The notes beneath the pieces were generated by a model. That model worked only from the letters and a program-made list of their open reading frames with translations, was not told where the DNA came from and did not search any database. Shown here piece by piece: positions 44,658 to 56,752 of a stretch of DNA of 64,000 nucleotides (position 1 is the stretch's first letter; every line of letters begins with the position of its first letter). The DNA is from Camillea tinctor (lineage: Eukaryota; Ascomycota; Sordariomycetes; Xylariales; Xylariaceae), in contig MU394103.1 in the NCBI GenBank assembly GCA_022578605.1, positions 186,001 to 250,000 on the forward strand. Direction: 5' to 3'. The translations under genes were made by a program, and so were the position numbers.

Positions 44658-46475
44658 GCTCAGTAAGAAGGGAAGAGGAGAAAAACTACGGAAGCAACAC
44701 CAAAAAAAAGTGACGGATATTGTGCATATGCGGGGGGGGGGGGGGGGGAACAGGAGGGGAGAGGATAAAAAGTGGTCATGTTTCTTTTTCCTTTTATTGT
44801 ATGTAATAGGGCTGTTTGTTTTTCCGATGGAGTCTCTCTTAGTACTGGCATCATTTATGATCGGTCTATTATGTACGGAGCATAGGCGGTTATGCAAGCG
44901 TTGCACTTCTCCATCCTCTTTTCTTTAGCATAATACACAGCATAACCCTGTCTTCGGGAATTGTATGATAGATAGCTTCACGCAGTGCCTTTTGGACAAA
45001 TCTACCTACTATATCTTTAATTCCTGTCTTTAAAAAGTCTTAAGGTTACAGTGTCAAGTACCGATCTACTCCTTCGAGACTTATATCTGACGATGAGTCC
45101 CGTTTGATGTGCAAGCAAGATCCACTAATAGGAAGATTTTATTCTTACTTCCATTTACTTCCATGTTTTATTCTAAAACCCGTAGTCCGTCTACCTTGGG
45201 TCCGCTATGCCGTGATAGCTCTAACCCGTTGATGAAAATGGCAAAGAGCAAGAGCTATGTGGTCTTAAGCATTATCTTCGGGAAAAAAGCCTTTATAAGT
45301 GTACCTAGTATTAATCGCAACCTAATAAGTGAGACTCGGGCGTGGAGAGATTTATACATTAGATGATAATGGATCTGGACCGCCCCGGGTTCCAACCCCG
45401 ACCTATAGCTGAGATTCTGTTAAAATCTCCGCTGAAGAATCTTGGCAATATACACTTTTAAAAGGCAGTCGATCTTAGCGATGGCATCAGAATTGCGACT
45501 GATGGCAACATGAGAATAATTATTAATGGCCGTCATTCAGCTTATATAAACAATGAAGCTCCCATCACACCCCCTTTCACTTCTTTCTTTTTTTTTCCAA
45601 GCCTCAAACATGCACCTCTCACATTTCCACTCGACGATCACGAACTCACGGACAGATCGGCCAGGACCTACTAGGTATAAGACCATTAATGGACCCAATT
45701 TATAAGCAGGAAACTCGGCGATTTACAATCAATCCCCCCGTGCTTAGAAATTCTGCAGCATTCTAACCAAGTCGGTAGAAAGCAGAACAGTATTGTCACG
45801 AATCTACACACCTACCCTGCTATTTACTTAAGTACCTAAGAACTGCTTAGAGTACTCCCCTAAGTTAATGTCTCAGACCTCGTAGAGAGAATGCTATGGC
45901 TTCCGGAAACATTGACTTTGTAGGTAAGTGACGTCCTAGATACAGCATGCAATAGAAATAACAATTCTCAAAATATTGTATTACGATGATTAAGTCCAGG
46001 ATAAAGCAAAACTTCTAACTATCTAGCAAGAGGTAAACGTGATCTGCGTTACGGGAATTGTGAAAAAGTACTTGTCTCACGTTCTACCACGTACCACTTA
46101 CCCACGTAAGCTGAACCGATAAATGGATAGAATTGGACGATTTTGCTCACAGACAACCGTTCGAGCCATTTCTGATACAGAGATATTTCCCTGGTTACAT
46201 CGTCGTAGCTCCCACAGATAAGCATATCATCTTACAGGGGCAACGGTTGTATATATCAACTTGAGCTTTCCAGTTTGACCAGAGGAAAAGACCAAAACAT
46301 TCCATCCCTATTAGTTTAAGCCTTTTCAAGTCTTTCCATCGTCACCATCATCGTTATCAACGCTACGCCTTAGACCCTAAGCCTTACAGTCCAAGCAGAA
46401 AGAGCACTCCGCCCTGAATTATTTTATCGTCAACATCTATCCCACGCCTCAGATTCCAAGAACCAATAATCAATC
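44658..46475. other. Intergenic with a G17 run
   Basis: It contains the 3' region of the previous gene, an uninterrupted run of 17 G (44732-44748), and about 1.7 kb without a credible gene. The last ~200 bases are pyrimidine-rich, like a leader for the gene at 46476. Confidence 0.45.
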
Positions 46476-47134
46476 ATGGCTTCACTGTACGATATTGGGT
46501 TCCCCACGCTCTCCGGGATCTTGAAGACTGAGCTGGCTATTCTCAAGAAGGCCGAGGCCTGGGCCGCTGAGAAAGGCATTAAAACGTCCGAGCTCACAGA
46601 AGCTCGCATCTATGAGGATATGCACCCGCTGCACTTCCAGGTCTTGATCATTCTGAACACAACCAGATCAGCCATTACGCAGATCACGGGGCGAGAGCTA
46701 CCACCTCTAGAGAAGCCAGAACGTACGTAGAAAACCCTCAACCTTAGTCTCTTGGCCCAATAAGAACAGTACCCGAGAAAGATCACCTACCAAATCCCAG
46801 CTAACACCCACTTTCCTCCTCCCCGCATATAGTCACCATGGACGAATCCTTCGCCCTCCTTGAGGAGACTATCAAGATATTCGAGGAGGTCCAGCCCGAG
46901 AAGATCACCGTCAAGGAGAACGACACGGTGACGCTGTCGACGAAGGTCAAGCAGTTCCCCATGCCGGCCATCGCCTTCGTGCAGGAGTACGCGCTGCCCA
47001 ACGCCTTCTTCCACCTCAACATGACGTACGCCATCCTGCGCATGAAGGGCGTGCCCGTCGGCAAGATGGACTACCTCAAGAACTTCTGGCGGCGGGTTGA
47101 CTTCGGCGACCAGAGCTCTGGGAAGTCCTCGTGA
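46476..47134 (+). CDS. DUF1993-family protein
   Basis: There are two exons, 46476-46722 and 46833-47134 (182 aa), with a phase-1 intron (GTACGT...CATATAG). The sequence is a helical bundle: MASLYDIGFPTLSGILKTELAILKKAEAW, then HPLHFQVLIILNTTRSAITQITGRE, FALLEETIKIFEEV, and AFVQEYALPNAFFHLNMTYAILRMKGVPVGKMDYL. This order and the ~170-180 aa length are typical of DUF1993, a family with a DinB-like four-helix fold found in fungi and bacteria. The molecular role is unknown; DinB-fold proteins often bind a metal or thiol cofactor. Exon 2 is noticeably GC-richer than exon 1. The start ATG (ATCATGGCT) is well supported by the conserved N-terminus. Confidence 0.82.
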
Positions 47135-48014
47135 TCGAGAACGTTTTTCTTATCTGCTTGGGTCTGTTCGGTAAGGGTGGAGTGTATATCTACGGCAACG
47201 GATTTAGCGGTAAAAGGGTTGCTTGAGAAAGAGAGCCCCCCCCATCCCCCCTTTTGTTTTGGAGATTATAGCTTAGAGCTAGAATTTGAGAATAGAGGAG
47301 AGGATGTATCGGTACGCCACTTAAACATGAGATTGGCACCAAATAAAATGCCAATTATTTGAAACTGAATTTTGCTTTATGCTGTGCATAAAGTTATGCG
47401 TTCCTTCGAGTTGACAGAAACAGAAGAAAGGTTCCATGCACCGCCGATGAGAATAATTCGATTAAGTGCTGATGGGCGCTGTGGGTGCACGTAGGATGGA
47501 TGTAACTCTGATGCGTGTTTCTTTACATGTAGTATTACATCGGACTGATAGATCTTACCCGGGCGATCGATTGCTAATCAAAGAATAGTAGGTGATGACT
47601 TGGCTTATGTATTACGAGGTGGATGTATGGCTATTGTTACGGTTTTAGGTATGTTGAAGGACAAGATGCTACATGACCACCTTGATGCCTCGATATAAAC
47701 TAGCCGTTGTACTATGGCAAGCGTGAAATATGCAGTCTATGGACGGTAAAATGATAATAATCATCACTTACACTGTACCTACATAAACGTTTACCTACCT
47801 AGTCATGCCGTGTTGAAAGATATACGTAGCCTCACTTTACAAAGACCATAATACGCTGCATAGAAACTTGATATCACGAAAAAAGAAACATCCCCAATTT
47901 TGACATCTGTAGTAGGAGCTATACAACTTGTTCATGATAATTCAAGAAGCACTGGAACAGACCATACAATCTGACCACGTTTTTTTTCACTCATCCCGAT
48001 TAGTTCTCTAATAC
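47135..48014. other. Intergenic, convergent 3' ends
   Basis: No gene is seen. It contains the 3' regions of the DUF1993 gene and of the deoxyribose-phosphate aldolase gene. Confidence 0.5.
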
Positions 48015-48848
48015 TCAGTAGGAACCTATACTTATCTTTACCCCCGAGGGCAGCGGCACCTCAGTGGGCGTGTTCTTGATACCCCGCTTAACCGCCTCCT
48101 CCAGGATCGACGCCGTCGCCGACGCCCCTATCCTTGAAACGCCCAGCGACATAGCGAACAGGAACTCGTCCAGCGTGCGAATGCCCCCTGCCGCCTTGAT
48201 CTGCACATTAGGACCGACATTCTGCTTCATGAGCTTGAGGTGCGGTATCGTGGCGCCCTGGTAGCTGTACTGGCCATTTGGCTGTCTGACGAACCCGTAC
48301 CCCGTGGAGGTCTTCACGAACGCCACCGGCAGCGCCGTGCATATTCTGCAGAGGTGCACGATGTGCTCGTCCTTCAGGTAGTCGTTCTCGAATATGACCT
48401 TGAGCACGGCGCCGTGCTTAACAGCTACCTCGTTGATGGCCTGGATCTCGTTGCGCACGTACTCCCAGTCGCCGCCGAGCACTTTTCCCACGTTCACTAC
48501 CATGTCGATCTCGTGAGCGCCCGATCTGATGGCTTCTTCTGTTTCTAGCACTTTGATGTTGGTCGTGTTGCTCCCGTGGGGGAACCCGACCACGGCGCAT
48601 ATGAGGACCCCGGACCCGTCGAGGACGTCCTTGGCGGCGGATACGCAGTAGGGTTTTATGCAGGCCGTGGCCACTTTGTACTTCTTAGCCATCTCGAGAC
48701 CGGCGAGGACTTCCCCGTCGGTCATCGTCGGATGCAGAAGCGAGTGGTCAATGAGCTTGGCGATCTGGGGGAGGGTCACGGTGATGGTTCTCTTCTGCTG
48801 CTGCGATTGTTGCTGCGTTTGCTGTTGCGGTTGTTTCTGCTTGTCCAT
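48015..48848 (-). CDS. deoC: Deoxyribose-phosphate aldolase
   Basis: A single exon of 277 aa encodes EC 4.1.2.4, which cleaves 2-deoxy-D-ribose 5-phosphate to acetaldehyde and glyceraldehyde 3-phosphate in deoxynucleoside salvage (cytosolic). The class I aldolase barrel is complete. It has IDHSLLHPTMTDGEV near the N-terminus, CIKPYCV, VGFPHGSNTT, and Asp115 in HEIDMVVNVG. Schiff-base Lys179 lies in FVKTSTGYGF and Lys218 in IKAAGGIRT; these are the three residues equivalent to E. coli Asp102, Lys167 and Lys201. Residues 3-19 form a Gln-rich extension absent from bacterial DeoC. The start at 48848 is followed at once by this tract. An internal start is not available before the conserved core. 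The bacterial-type gene symbol is used for recognition only. Confidence 0.93.
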   Translation of the reverse strand: MDKQKQPQQQTQQQSQQQKRTITVTLPQIAKLIDHSLLHPTMTDGEVLAGLEMAKKYKVATACIKPYCVSAAKDVLDGSGVLICAVVGFPHGSNTTNIKVLETEEAIRSGAHEIDMVVNVGKVLGGDWEYVRNEIQAINEVAVKHGAVLKVIFENDYLKDEHIVHLCRICTALPVAFVKTSTGYGFVRQPNGQYSYQGATIPHLKLMKQNVGPNVQIKAAGGIRTLDEFLFAMSLGVSRIGASATASILEEAVKRGIKNTPTEVPLPSGVKISIGSY

Positions 48849-49434
48849 TCTTCTTCTATATAAGACCGTGATACATAGGAATATTCTAGTCTAATCCGTG
48901 ATAAGCAACGGCCTAACGAAGCCGCGGATGGTATAGGTGATATAGGAAAAGGTAGAAGAGATATTACGGCTGACATTGAAGTTGTGGTGCCGGCCGAGCT
49001 AAGCCGGGGGGGAAGTCCTTTGAGGGGTGGTGGTTTTTTTCTACAACGAATGAGGGTATGTGACGCCAGCAGGTTTAATAGAACAAGGAGAAAGAGGTGG
49101 TGCGGGGCTCATTCGGCTGTGAAATATGCAGCGGATTTGCCTACCTTGGTAGGCTAACCAAGGTGGTATCTCCTATTTGGGTTGCAGTAGCTTGGCCGCT
49201 CCAAGTGCGATGACATAGGAGCTTCTTAGCCCCTTTGGCCCTTGTTTTCGATGGACTTCGCAAGCTGGGAAATCATGATCGTGGGCAAGAAAATGGATAT
49301 ACCCCCCTTAACAGATTTCCAATGTTCTCAGGGATAGTCCTTCCAAGCCTATTATATTACTTGGCTTTATGGGAAGTCCCGTGTTGTTCTATACCCTTGA
49401 TAGACAAGAACAGATATTGAATTCAAGTCTTGCT
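48849..49434. other. Intergenic
   Basis: Promoter region of the aldolase gene and 3' region of the transcription-factor gene. No further gene is seen. Confidence 0.5.
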
Positions 49435-51400
49435 TCACCCCCAGTGCTGCTGCCAGTCAAACCAGTTCGATGATTGCCCGAAGTCGAGATTGCCTTCTAA
49501 TGCAGCATCAACAGCGCCTAGGTCGAATGTTGGGTCAAAGTATCCAAAGACGTCCAGGTCCGGTGCTGCTTCAAGTAACGCCCAATTGTTGTCCCCTTGC
49601 ATCGTACTGCTGTCTAGTAAGATATCAGCGGATGCAGCGGTTTGTGACGTTGAGCCTTCTCCTTGAGAAACCGTATCTGCTTTCTTTGATGAGTCTGCTA
49701 GACCTGTCTCTTGTGCTAGTGACGCAACAGCTTTGTCCATCTCTTGAAGGACTTGTTCGGCCATGGCAACCATAGCCTTCGCCGTCCAAAACGTATCATC
49801 CAGGGACTTCAGTAGTAAGGTGTTGGCTCGAAAAGCCTGTTTGCCACGATTTCGAAACATAGGGACTTTACTATGTCGCATCTTCCTATAGGATACACTG
49901 AGCGACAATGACACCCCGTATGGTATTATGGGCATATAGGCTAGCTGGCCAAGAAACTCCTCACCAACTATAGATGATATGCGATCAGCTGAAAGAGACC
50001 GCCGGCTGTTGGTTGCTGGCGCGGGTAAAGCCGTTGAAGTTACTTCAGCCGGTGATTGACTGGAGAGAATGGCTACAGAATGGTAAAATATTTCTAGTGA
50101 CGCTATAAAGCGTGTCAGGGCTTTTCCAAATATAAAAGTTGTCGGCAATTTCACTACACAGATACTTACCAAGGCAAGAATTTGACATTCGGGTTGCGCC
50201 CGCATCGATAATCATTTGCTCAAAAATCGGGAGCTCGATCAGTACGTCCTTTTCGTTTCGGTTTGCAGGTCGGTACAAACTGATGACTTTGTCTAACAAA
50301 CTGATAATCATTAATAAGAGTCGAAACGGCGGTGGCTGTCTCCTGATGCAGTCTTCCAAATCCCACCCGACATCCCTTTCGTGTACGAGACAAGCCCGGC
50401 CATAGAAAGCTGCACTAATACGATCCAGAGCCCACAGGCAACAAAATAACGATCGTATCATCTGACTCTTCTCATTTCCTTCATTGGTCGCCATCTGAAG
50501 CCCCAGTGTATGCATCTGATGGACTGCGCGACTGTTAAAAAGAGCAGGGACATCGGCATCTTCAGGGCAGGTAGGTTGCATGTATAGCGATAGCGCTGCA
50601 AGAATGCGCGTGAGGAGTATCCGGTCTGTGATAACCCCGGCATCTATCGACATCTGAATCGAATTCGACAGAGATGAACAGAATTCTTGTCGGGAAAGGA
50701 GACCTCCCTGTTCACTCAGCCGTAGATGCTGTGTGGCTTCAGGGTCGGCGGCCGCTGCAAGGCTGACCATTTGCTGAAGCACAATCCTCGGAGCCTCCTC
50801 TTGAGGAGGAGAAATGAGATCATCGCTCAGGATAGGGAAAATTGGATCTAGCTTCTCGACATAAATACGTCGTAACACGGAAAAGTCAGCAGGCGGTGGA
50901 CAGCGAGGAAGGCCATGCTGAAGCATATATGACCTCAAAATGTCTTGTGCTGTCTGTTGTAAGGGCAAGTTCGAAGTTGGTGATCCAGCCGGCTTATGTC
51001 CGTGAGATTTATTGGATTGCCAAACCCCAATCCCTCCAGGGGTTGAGATGTCGCGACGGGAGCAGAGGCTCGTAGCCTCCATGAAAATAGCCTCGGGATT
51101 GAGGTCGCCCACGAACCTCGAGCTATGGCCTCTTGGACTCGAAGATTCGTCGGGAGTAGGCAGAGATTCCAATGGTGCTGCTGTCAGTGGTTTGGCCGAC
51201 GGAATGTGAGCAGAACCACCAATCTGGGAGTCTTGAGGCTCCCTGCTAGGAGACACCGGCAATCCAACCCTGCTGCCATTGCCAGCCGGATTCTCGTGCA
51301 CACATCGCTTCTTCCGGCGGCGGCATCTTGGGCAGGCCTTGGCAACCTGCTTCCTCTTAATAGGCAGACCAGAGGTGTCTGATTCAACAAATTTTAGCAT
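49435..51400 (-). CDS. Fungal-specific transcription factor with an incomplete zinc cluster
   Basis: There are two exons, 51400-50170 and 50102-49435 (632 aa), with a phase-1 67-bp intron (GTAAGT...TTTATAG). The N-terminus has KRKQVAKACPRCRRRKKRCVHEN: Cys23, Cys26 and Cys33 in the CX2CX6C half of a Zn2Cys6 cluster, with the usual basic region. The second CX2CX6C half is missing; the next cysteine is about 80 residues on. A Pro/Ser linker follows, then a fungal transcription-factor middle homology region (DPIFPILSDDLI, HTLGLQMATNEGNEKSQMIRSLFCCLWALDRISAAFYGRACLVHERDVGWDL split over residues ~270-340). The C-terminus is acidic and aromatic (DVFGYFDPTFDLGAVDAAL), an activation-domain composition. 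It is a nuclear regulator; targets are unknown. Its neighbours, a DUF1479 protein and a dehydrogenase, are possible targets by proximity only. Confidence 0.82.
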
Positions 51401-52144
51401 GGCGGCGCGTTGATTGATATTCGAGGCGGCGATGGTCAGTCAATTTGTTAACTCCGATCCCTTTCATATTCAACTTGCTCGCCGATATGCATCCCTGTCG
51501 GAAACGCCCGATTTCGAAGGTGAGTGAATCAGGGCGAAAACCAGTAGGAGCCCATTGATTTCACAGACAAGGTATAAGATCTACCCCAGATGTCAATATT
51601 GCGGGGAGCAAAGACCATCACCGGACCCGACTCAGTAGTTCTACGGGTACTAGCAGCAGGTATCGTACACTTCACCACCCCAATTTCGGAGATTGACATC
51701 GGAATTGCTTGTTTGGGCATCTCCGCTCCGACGAAGGGCCACAGGTGCTACCCCTTTAAGGTATTTAGTCTGCCGACTAGACCGTCATGTCTCTGAGCGG
51801 CGCCAACTCAGATGAAAACTCCGACAGGTTCATGTTCCGTGACTAGCCATCGACCTGTCACCATATTTATTCCCCGCACTGTGGTGCATGAGTTGAAGTC
51901 TATGAGAATGTACTACGCGGTATTTGACCTTGGCTAGTAGGTATCAATCTAAGGACTTCACAGCTAAAAGTTCATGATCGTCTTCGGGCACGGTCATGCC
52001 CCAACGAGTAATTCCGCGCATATACAACGAGACTCGTAATCATGGTGTTTAGATATATTAACCCTCAGTCGACCCTTTGCTATGAGATGAATCATGATCG
52101 GTGTAACGTAGTAAGCTATAGTTTATAAGACTGATACATACTCC
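51401..52144. other. Divergent intergenic region
   Basis: Shared upstream DNA of the transcription-factor gene (minus) and the DUF1479 gene (plus). There is no gene. Confidence 0.5.
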
Positions 52145-53874
52145 ATGAAGCCGCACATTCTAGTCCGTTCGCCCGCACGGGTTTCTTACTGCTTATCTCG
52201 TCATCATATGAAGAAGATATCCTATAACGGTATCTATCAAGTACGTCACGTTGTAATGCCAACCAGCAAGGGTACTCCGAAAAGAGAGGGAGATATTTCT
52301 GATTCGTTTGTGTCCCTATCCGGGGGTAATAACGCAAAATTACCTGAGAAATTCCTCGAACTCAAGAAGACGTTAGTCAATGGCCGAGAAAATCGCATCG
52401 TTGCTAGCTGGCATAGACTTCTTGACCAACTCAAGAAAGAAACCGAATTAGTCGCCAAAAGAGGCCCCAGCATCGTCCCAAGCATCGAGTTTAATGATTT
52501 AGAATCAGAGGTCCCAAAGTTCGAAGGGGAGCTTAAGAAAAGAGGTGTTGCTGTCATCAGGGGCGTAATACCAGAAGGCGAAGCTCGCATGTTCAAAGAG
52601 GAAATTGAGGGCTATGTAAAACAAAACCCTTGGACAAGAGGTAAGCCATCCCCCAATATAATCATTTAGAGCGAATGAGAACTAATAAGGGAGCAGCATT
52701 TCCACAAGATAACCCACAAGTCTATGAGCTGTACTGGTCAGCCCCTCAAATCCGAGCACGGTCGCATCCGAATCTCCTGAAGGCCTCGAAAGCGCTCATG
52801 AATCTCTGGCATTCCTCGGATCCCAGCTCTGCCATCTCCTTATCACAACCTCTATCATACGCGGACCGCCTCCGCATCAGACAACCCGGCGATGCCACCT
52901 TTGCTCTAGGCCCTCACATGGATGGCGGCAGTGTAGAGCGATGGGAGCTCGACGGCTATGGGCGCGGTCACGTCTACGACAAGATCTTCGAAGGTCAGTG
53001 GGAGGAATACGACCCTTGGGACGCGAGCAAGCGAGTACCTGCCGTGATAGATAACTACAACGGACTGGGCGCGTGTTCGATGTTCCGCATGTTCCAGGGA
53101 TGGCTGAGCATGAGCAACACGAAGCCCCTTGAGGGCACACTGATGGTGAACCCGATGCTTCAACTTGCGGCGGCCTACACGCTGCTTCGTCCCTTTTTCC
53201 AACCCATCAGAGAAGCAAGCGAGGTGTCGCGCGACTCGTATCTGGCAGCGGACAACTGGAAATTTGCCGGCGAGGAGATGACAAGCGCGCTTCATGGGGC
53301 GTGGCCGGGCTACGGACAAGAGTACAACGAGGAGCTGCATCCTCATCTTGAGCTTGATAAAACCAGTGAGCAGTCCCTATTATTTTTTTGGTTTCCCTTC
53401 AGTTTGAGCCGAGTAGAATTATTTACTAACCTTTCGCTTCTTAGTGGTGCACATGCCCCAGGTCAAGCCAGGAGACTTCGTAGTGTGGCATTGTGACAGT
53501 AAGCACCGCGTCCCTCTCATATAAACCATCGTATACTAATACGATCAACAGCAATACACGCAGTCGATAGAGTTCATAAAGGGCAGTCGGATTCAAGCGT
53601 CATGTACATTCCTGTGTGCCCCGTGACCGAGGCCAATGCCAAATATCTGCTGCGCCAGAAGAACGCATTCCTAGACGGCACTCCCGGCCCAGACTTCCCC
53701 GGCGGCAAGGGTGAATCCGAGCACACCAACCGTCCCACACCATCGTTCCTCAAGTCCTGCGCCGATGATGACGGACTGCGGGCTTTTGGCTTCAAGAAGT
53801 TCGTCGCCGCCGAGAGCGATGGCCCGGGCGCGAGAAATATCGCCGCAAAGGCGAATGAGATCCTGGGGTTCTAA
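52145..53874 (+). CDS. DUF1479 protein, Fe(II)/2-oxoglutarate oxygenase-like
   Basis: There are four exons: 52145-52640, 52697-53365, 53445-53498 and 53552-53874 (513 aa). Introns are 53-79 bp with GTAAGC or GTGAGC donors and a TACTAAC branch site before exon 3. The domain starts at about residue 60 (DISDSFVSLSG). It contains FEGELKKRGVAVIRGV, NPQVYELYWSAPQIRARSHPN, and the double-stranded beta-helix metal site: His239 and Asp241 in GPHMDGGSVERW, and a distal His409 in VVWHCDTIHAVDRVH. This HxD...H triad and the length (about 450-480 aa) fit the DUF1479/YbiU family, related to 2-oxoglutarate-dependent dioxygenases. The substrate is unknown. The first 37 residues are basic and might be a presequence or simply leader; ATG 52257 (MPTSKGTPKREGD) is an alternative start. 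Confidence 0.82.
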
Positions 53875-54195
53875 GTCAAATGCACTGGTCACGATATGCG
53901 AAATGTACGATTATTTTATATGGATTGATTGAGGTCTTAATATCATCCACTATCAAGTTGGACTATAGCTTTTTTCATGTCATCAAGGCTGCAATCGTAG
54001 GAAGTCCTTGCTAATCACACTACGTCTTTCAAGTATACAGTATGGAAAGGAGATCTAGGTGTATAGTTGAGTCAGTTAAACAATTTATCGTCAATTATTA
54101 TTCCTTAAATTAGTCTATCTAACTTTGTAGTCGAGGGATACATAAGATAGTGTATCTTCATTAATACCCCTTTTCGATGTCGCCGCGACCCCTTT
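53875..54195. other. Intergenic, convergent 3' ends
   Basis: Short AT-rich spacer with no gene. Confidence 0.5.
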
Positions 54196-55252
54196 TTATT
54201 CTCTTACCCCTGGCAACGTGGATAATGTAAGAATCTTTGAGGTTGAGTCCAGTTCTTGACCGTCGAGCAACATACTCGTAGAAATATCATCCCAGGCCTC
54301 GGCAAGATCAGAAGTCTGTTTGCAGCGCTGCTTCACTGTCTCCAGAGCATCTGGACCGATACAAATCCTAAAGGGCCACGGGCGCCCGGCAGCTTTCCCT
54401 GTCCCGTGCACGAGATCTACCAAGAAGGCCGTGAATTTAGCTTTGTCGTTAAACATAAACGAACTCCCAAAGTCGGCAAAAAACTGGCTGAAGGCCGACG
54501 CATATTCCGGAAGAGAGGGAGGTTTGACAGCCGCTTCCCCCTCCCTGGAGATCCCGAGGTCGGTTACGAACGAGCCCGACGCAATGCATACGGTTTTTAT
54601 ACCAAATGCGGCGACTTCCTTCTGTAGACCCTCCACAAGGACTGGTTCAATTTATGTCAGTAGAGCTCTCAGTAATAGAAGAAGCACAGATCAATGTTTA
54701 CCATCTAATGCTGCTTTCGCAGCTGCATAATGGCTGAAGAAGGGCAGCGGTCCCCAGGCCACACACGAGCCCATGAACACGATCTTACCAGACTTTTGTG
54801 CGCGAAAATGCGGTAAGACGCTCTGCGTGACGCGCATCGTGCCGTATACGTTGACATCGAAGATGCGGTGCATGAAATCATCGCTGAAAGATTGCAGGAC
54901 GACTATCAGAAACGTATCTCTATACTTCGTGGAACATTTTAGGGGCTCGAGAGATAGGCACTCACTCGGCTTCCTCGACGGTGCTCGGCCACGACGCTCC
55001 TGCGTTGTTGACTAGGACGTCTAAACCCCCGAAAACGGCGTTCGCTTTCTGGACCTGCGTATTGATAGCATCTTTGGGCATGCTGATGTCCAGGTCCAGA
55101 ACAGCAATGTTGTCAGATTTGAGGTCGGCTAGGCGTCTTTCTGCATTGCGCCCCGTGGCTACCACCTTGTCGCCGGCGCTGGCGATGCTTTCCACCATGG
55201 ACTTCCCGAGGCCGGTGGTGCACCCGGTGACAAGCCAGATGAGAGGTGCCAT
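54196..55252 (-). CDS. Short-chain dehydrogenase/reductase (classical SDR)
   Basis: There are three exons: 55252-54966, 54883-54702 and 54641-54196 (304 aa). The introns are GTGAGT...TTTCAG (phase 2) and GTAAAC...CCAG (phase 1). The NAD(P)-binding motif TGCTTGLGKS spans residues 9-18. The ATGRNAERR segment after beta-2 favours NADP(H), and VLDLDIS precedes the NNAG motif (82-85). The catalytic set is complete: Ser135 in MGSCVAWG, Tyr148 and Lys152 in HYAAAKAAL. The C-terminal half (GIKTVCIASGSFVTDLG) forms the substrate pocket and is divergent, so the substrate cannot be named. It is transcribed toward the DUF1479 gene and ends 321 bp from it. Exon 3 starts with LVEGLQKEVAAFGI, joined to the YxxxK helix of exon 2. 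Confidence 0.86.
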
Positions 55253-56752
55253 TTAGAAGTGAAGCGCCCCCGAAAATTCAAAAATTGAGATATGCACTCG
55301 TTCGAGTTATAGTAAAGACATGCGTGAAAAGGAATGAACCATACAAGGAATTAATAAAGGTCTCTAGGTTATATATATTGAGGTTTCCATTTCAGCTAAA
55401 CTTCGCCATATGGGACGGTGCATGCTTGGAACTCCGGACTCCGCGCCAGCAGAGAGCTGAAAATAGAGTCGGTGGCTTATCTTGTTACTCTAGCCATCTT
55501 CCCATGTGTATAGATATCTATACTATTGTAATTATGGCTTTTAATACCTAAGCTATACTCCTGGCCTAGGCGATATTAAAACGTCAGCAAGACCCAAGTT
55601 TCATAAACCTATTAGATAGCTATAGATAAATACCTGGGCCTAGATAGATCCGCATATCATCGTCAGGATTGATTCTTATAGAGTCTTGTCAGGTTTTCCG
55701 AGCACCCGCATTATTAACTCCATACAATCAAGCACACTCCTTTGCAGTGTTTACATGCTCTCCCAGCTTATATTTATACTGTTTACTTCTTTTGACATGC
55801 TTCTGTGTCTAAATGCCATTATCTCCATTAGAGTCTCATCTTAGTGAACCTTACTTGCCACGTGTGTTTAAGACACCCATGGGTGATTTGCTAAAATATA
55901 TACTAATATCTTTGATACCACACGAGACGCATCCAAAGACTATACGACTCAAAACATTTAACATGAGCCTACCTAGGTAGGTAACAACATATAACTATTG
56001 CACGAGAGCAACCTTACCTAATTTACAACTACGAATTGAGACATCCGATATATCCTAAAAGTTTTTCTATTAATCTACGACCAAAATCTTTATTTTCCAA
56101 TCTTTGATTCCCGGAATTCACAACATTCTTTCTATATGACCCGCGCTTATACCGCAAACCATGACTACTACCCACCCTATAACTCTCCTTTTTAAGACCA
56201 TTTCGCAGCGATGCAGCCAAGAAGCAAAACCAAAATTGGCCTCTACCAGCGTAGTAAACATGCCATAATTTTTCCGTGTGGAGCTCAAAGCCCAGGCTCT
56301 AAGGTCCAGTTCTGTCCTGCCAAAAGCGTCGCATTTCGCACTCTGTATGAAACAGGAACCAAGCAGTCCGTACTGTCGTATCCTGCCGGGGGGTCAAGTA
56401 GTATACTACACTACAACACTAGTTCTTCCGGGGGAACAAGGGAGGATTCAAGTCCCTATAAGGAAAACGAAAAAAAAAGTGGTATGGGGTAATATAGGCA
56501 AATAAACACCGCCATGTGGTTCGAAAAAAAAATCACATTCTCGATGTCAGGTGAGGGCAACAGCGGTAGGGTGGGATGGGGGATATTCTATTTAATTCGA
56601 AAGAATTGCCCAGCTTCATTAGGTCAATTTAAAATATTAATTTTCTAGAATCTCTCTTTAATCTCTGCTGCATGCTGTTTCTCGTCTATCTATCTCAACA
56701 TTGCGCAAAATCTACGTGTGTATTTTCAGCAAAGTAATCCAGCAGGGCGATA
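55253..56752. other. Intergenic, AT-biased
   Basis: No credible gene. Open frames of 60-100 codons (55246-55551, 56211-56505) are motif-free. The final part is the promoter and leader of the GH5 gene. Confidence 0.45.

Noticed and set aside
45370..45430. GGGTTCCAACCCC, reminiscent of a tRNA B box
   Set aside because: No matching A box or acceptor stem could be folded around it. The GGATTCAAGTCC near 56443 fails for the same reason.
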